A stretch of DNA of 64,000 bases, taken from the NCBI GenBank assembly GCA_014359885.1, contig JACIYN010000025.1:62001-126000 (forward strand), written 5' to 3'. A model generated the notes under the pieces. That model did not search any database, was not told the origin of the DNA, and saw nothing but the letters and a program-made list of their open reading frames with translations. Source of the stretch: Desulfacinum sp. Its GTDB lineage: Bacteria > Desulfobacterota > Syntrophobacteria > Syntrophobacterales > DSM-9756. Each line of letters opens with the position of its first letter. Position 1 is the first letter of the stretch. Positions 63,560-64,000 of the stretch are shown here, one piece after another. A program made the position numbers and the translations under genes.

Positions 63560-64000
63560 CTACAAATCTTCGAACACGCTCTTTCGCAGCCGGTCGGACA
63601 GGGCCCGGGTCAGGAACGCCACCCGTTCCGCCTGAGGCTCGCTCAAGGTTCCGCACCCGCAGCTTGGGGTAATGAGACTCCGGGCAAGGATCGCCGCCCT
63701 GTCCAGATCCACATCACATAGGCTCTGAACCTGCTCCGCCCACCGCGCGGCCAGACTCTCGGCGGTCTCCTCCTCGATGGCCGAAGGATCCAGAGTGGGA
63801 ACCATGCCCCAGGCCACGCTGCCTCCCCGCTGGAGAAACTGCTTGAACTCGCGGCGATAAAGGGCGAAACGGTCGAAATATTGGTAGGCGTCGAAGTTGA
63901 TGATGTCCACCCCGGCCCGATACACCAGGCCCCAGTCGGTGTTGGCGCACACGTGGATGCCCACCAGGGCTCCCGCAGCCCGGACGGGCTCCACCACCTG
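63560..64000 (-). CDS. MetE/UroD-like TIM-barrel protein, C-terminal part
   Basis: The last 146 residues of a gene cut by the right edge of the window. The pattern GIHVCANTDWG, INFDAYQY, WGMVPT and LITPSCGCGTLSEPQAERVAFL resembles the barrel end of cobalamin-independent methionine synthase and related methyltransferases; the His-x-Cys and Cys-Gly-Cys would be metal ligands in that family. The frame is open up to base 64000, so the true start lies outside. It is not clear whether it makes methionine or moves methyl groups in another pathway. Confidence 0.75.
   Translation of the reverse strand, partial: QVVEPVRAAGALVGIHVCANTDWGLVYRAGVDIINFDAYQYFDRFALYRREFKQFLQRGGSVAWGMVPTLDPSAIEEETAESLAARWAEQVQSLCDVDLDRAAILARSLITPSCGCGTLSEPQAERVAFLTRALSDRLRKSVFEDL

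Overview
The window is chromosomal DNA from a GC-rich Gram-negative bacterium, most likely a sulfate-reducing or syntrophic member of the Desulfobacterota (the former Deltaproteobacteria, Syntrophobacter/Desulfacinum type). The reasons are the AhbC-HemB-AhbD cluster of the siroheme-dependent heme route used by sulfate reducers, outer-membrane genes (lnt, lgt, lptE), a prfB with a programmed frameshift, and a probable selenoprotein. This placement is an inference from gene content. No rRNA or tRNA gene was recognised.

Layout. 1-9.9 kb: end of lnt, prfB, a convergent RNase II-type gene, a cell-wall amidase, mutS, and the small operon phosphoesterase-HIT-LapA. 9.9-20.8 kb: a repeat-rich gap, then guaB-guaA-UPF0280, a Ppx/GppA phosphatase, a threonylcarbamoyl-AMP synthase-type gene, and hisC-cmk-rpsA-sppA. 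20.9-24.3 kb: rpoH, then a group II intron carrying a maturase, inserted beside a dispersed palindrome. 24.3-34.4 kb: amidohydrolase, inositol-monophosphatase-type enzyme, an acidic unknown protein, an AEC transporter, pyrB-pyrC with a PilR-like regulator, greA, rpsT, and lptE-holA. 34.4-44.8 kb: leuS, a PilZ / ribbon-helix-helix-like / zinc-ribbon-ParA cassette, a ClpX-like AAA+ ATPase, and ahbC-hemB-ahbD. 45-52.2 kb: a DUF1573 protein with an in-frame UGA, then the envelope operon ftsE-ftsX-envC-ctpA-yibQ read leftwards. 52.3-64 kb: unknown proteins, an MBL hydrolase, a CoA-transferase/GNAT fusion, lgt, an aldehyde dehydrogenase, mobB-mobA-moeA, a CDP-alcohol phosphatidyltransferase, an AbrB-like protein, a gap with a candidate small RNA, and the end of a MetE/UroD-like gene.

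Most genes are housekeeping: purine and pyrimidine synthesis, translation, heme, molybdenum cofactor, and cell-envelope growth and division. The less ordinary items are the candidate selenocysteine in the DUF1573 protein (45880-45882), the PilZ-RHH-ParA cassette (37547-39496), the intron at a palindrome, several families of dispersed intergenic repeats that split otherwise compact operons, and a possible structured small RNA near 63.1 kb.
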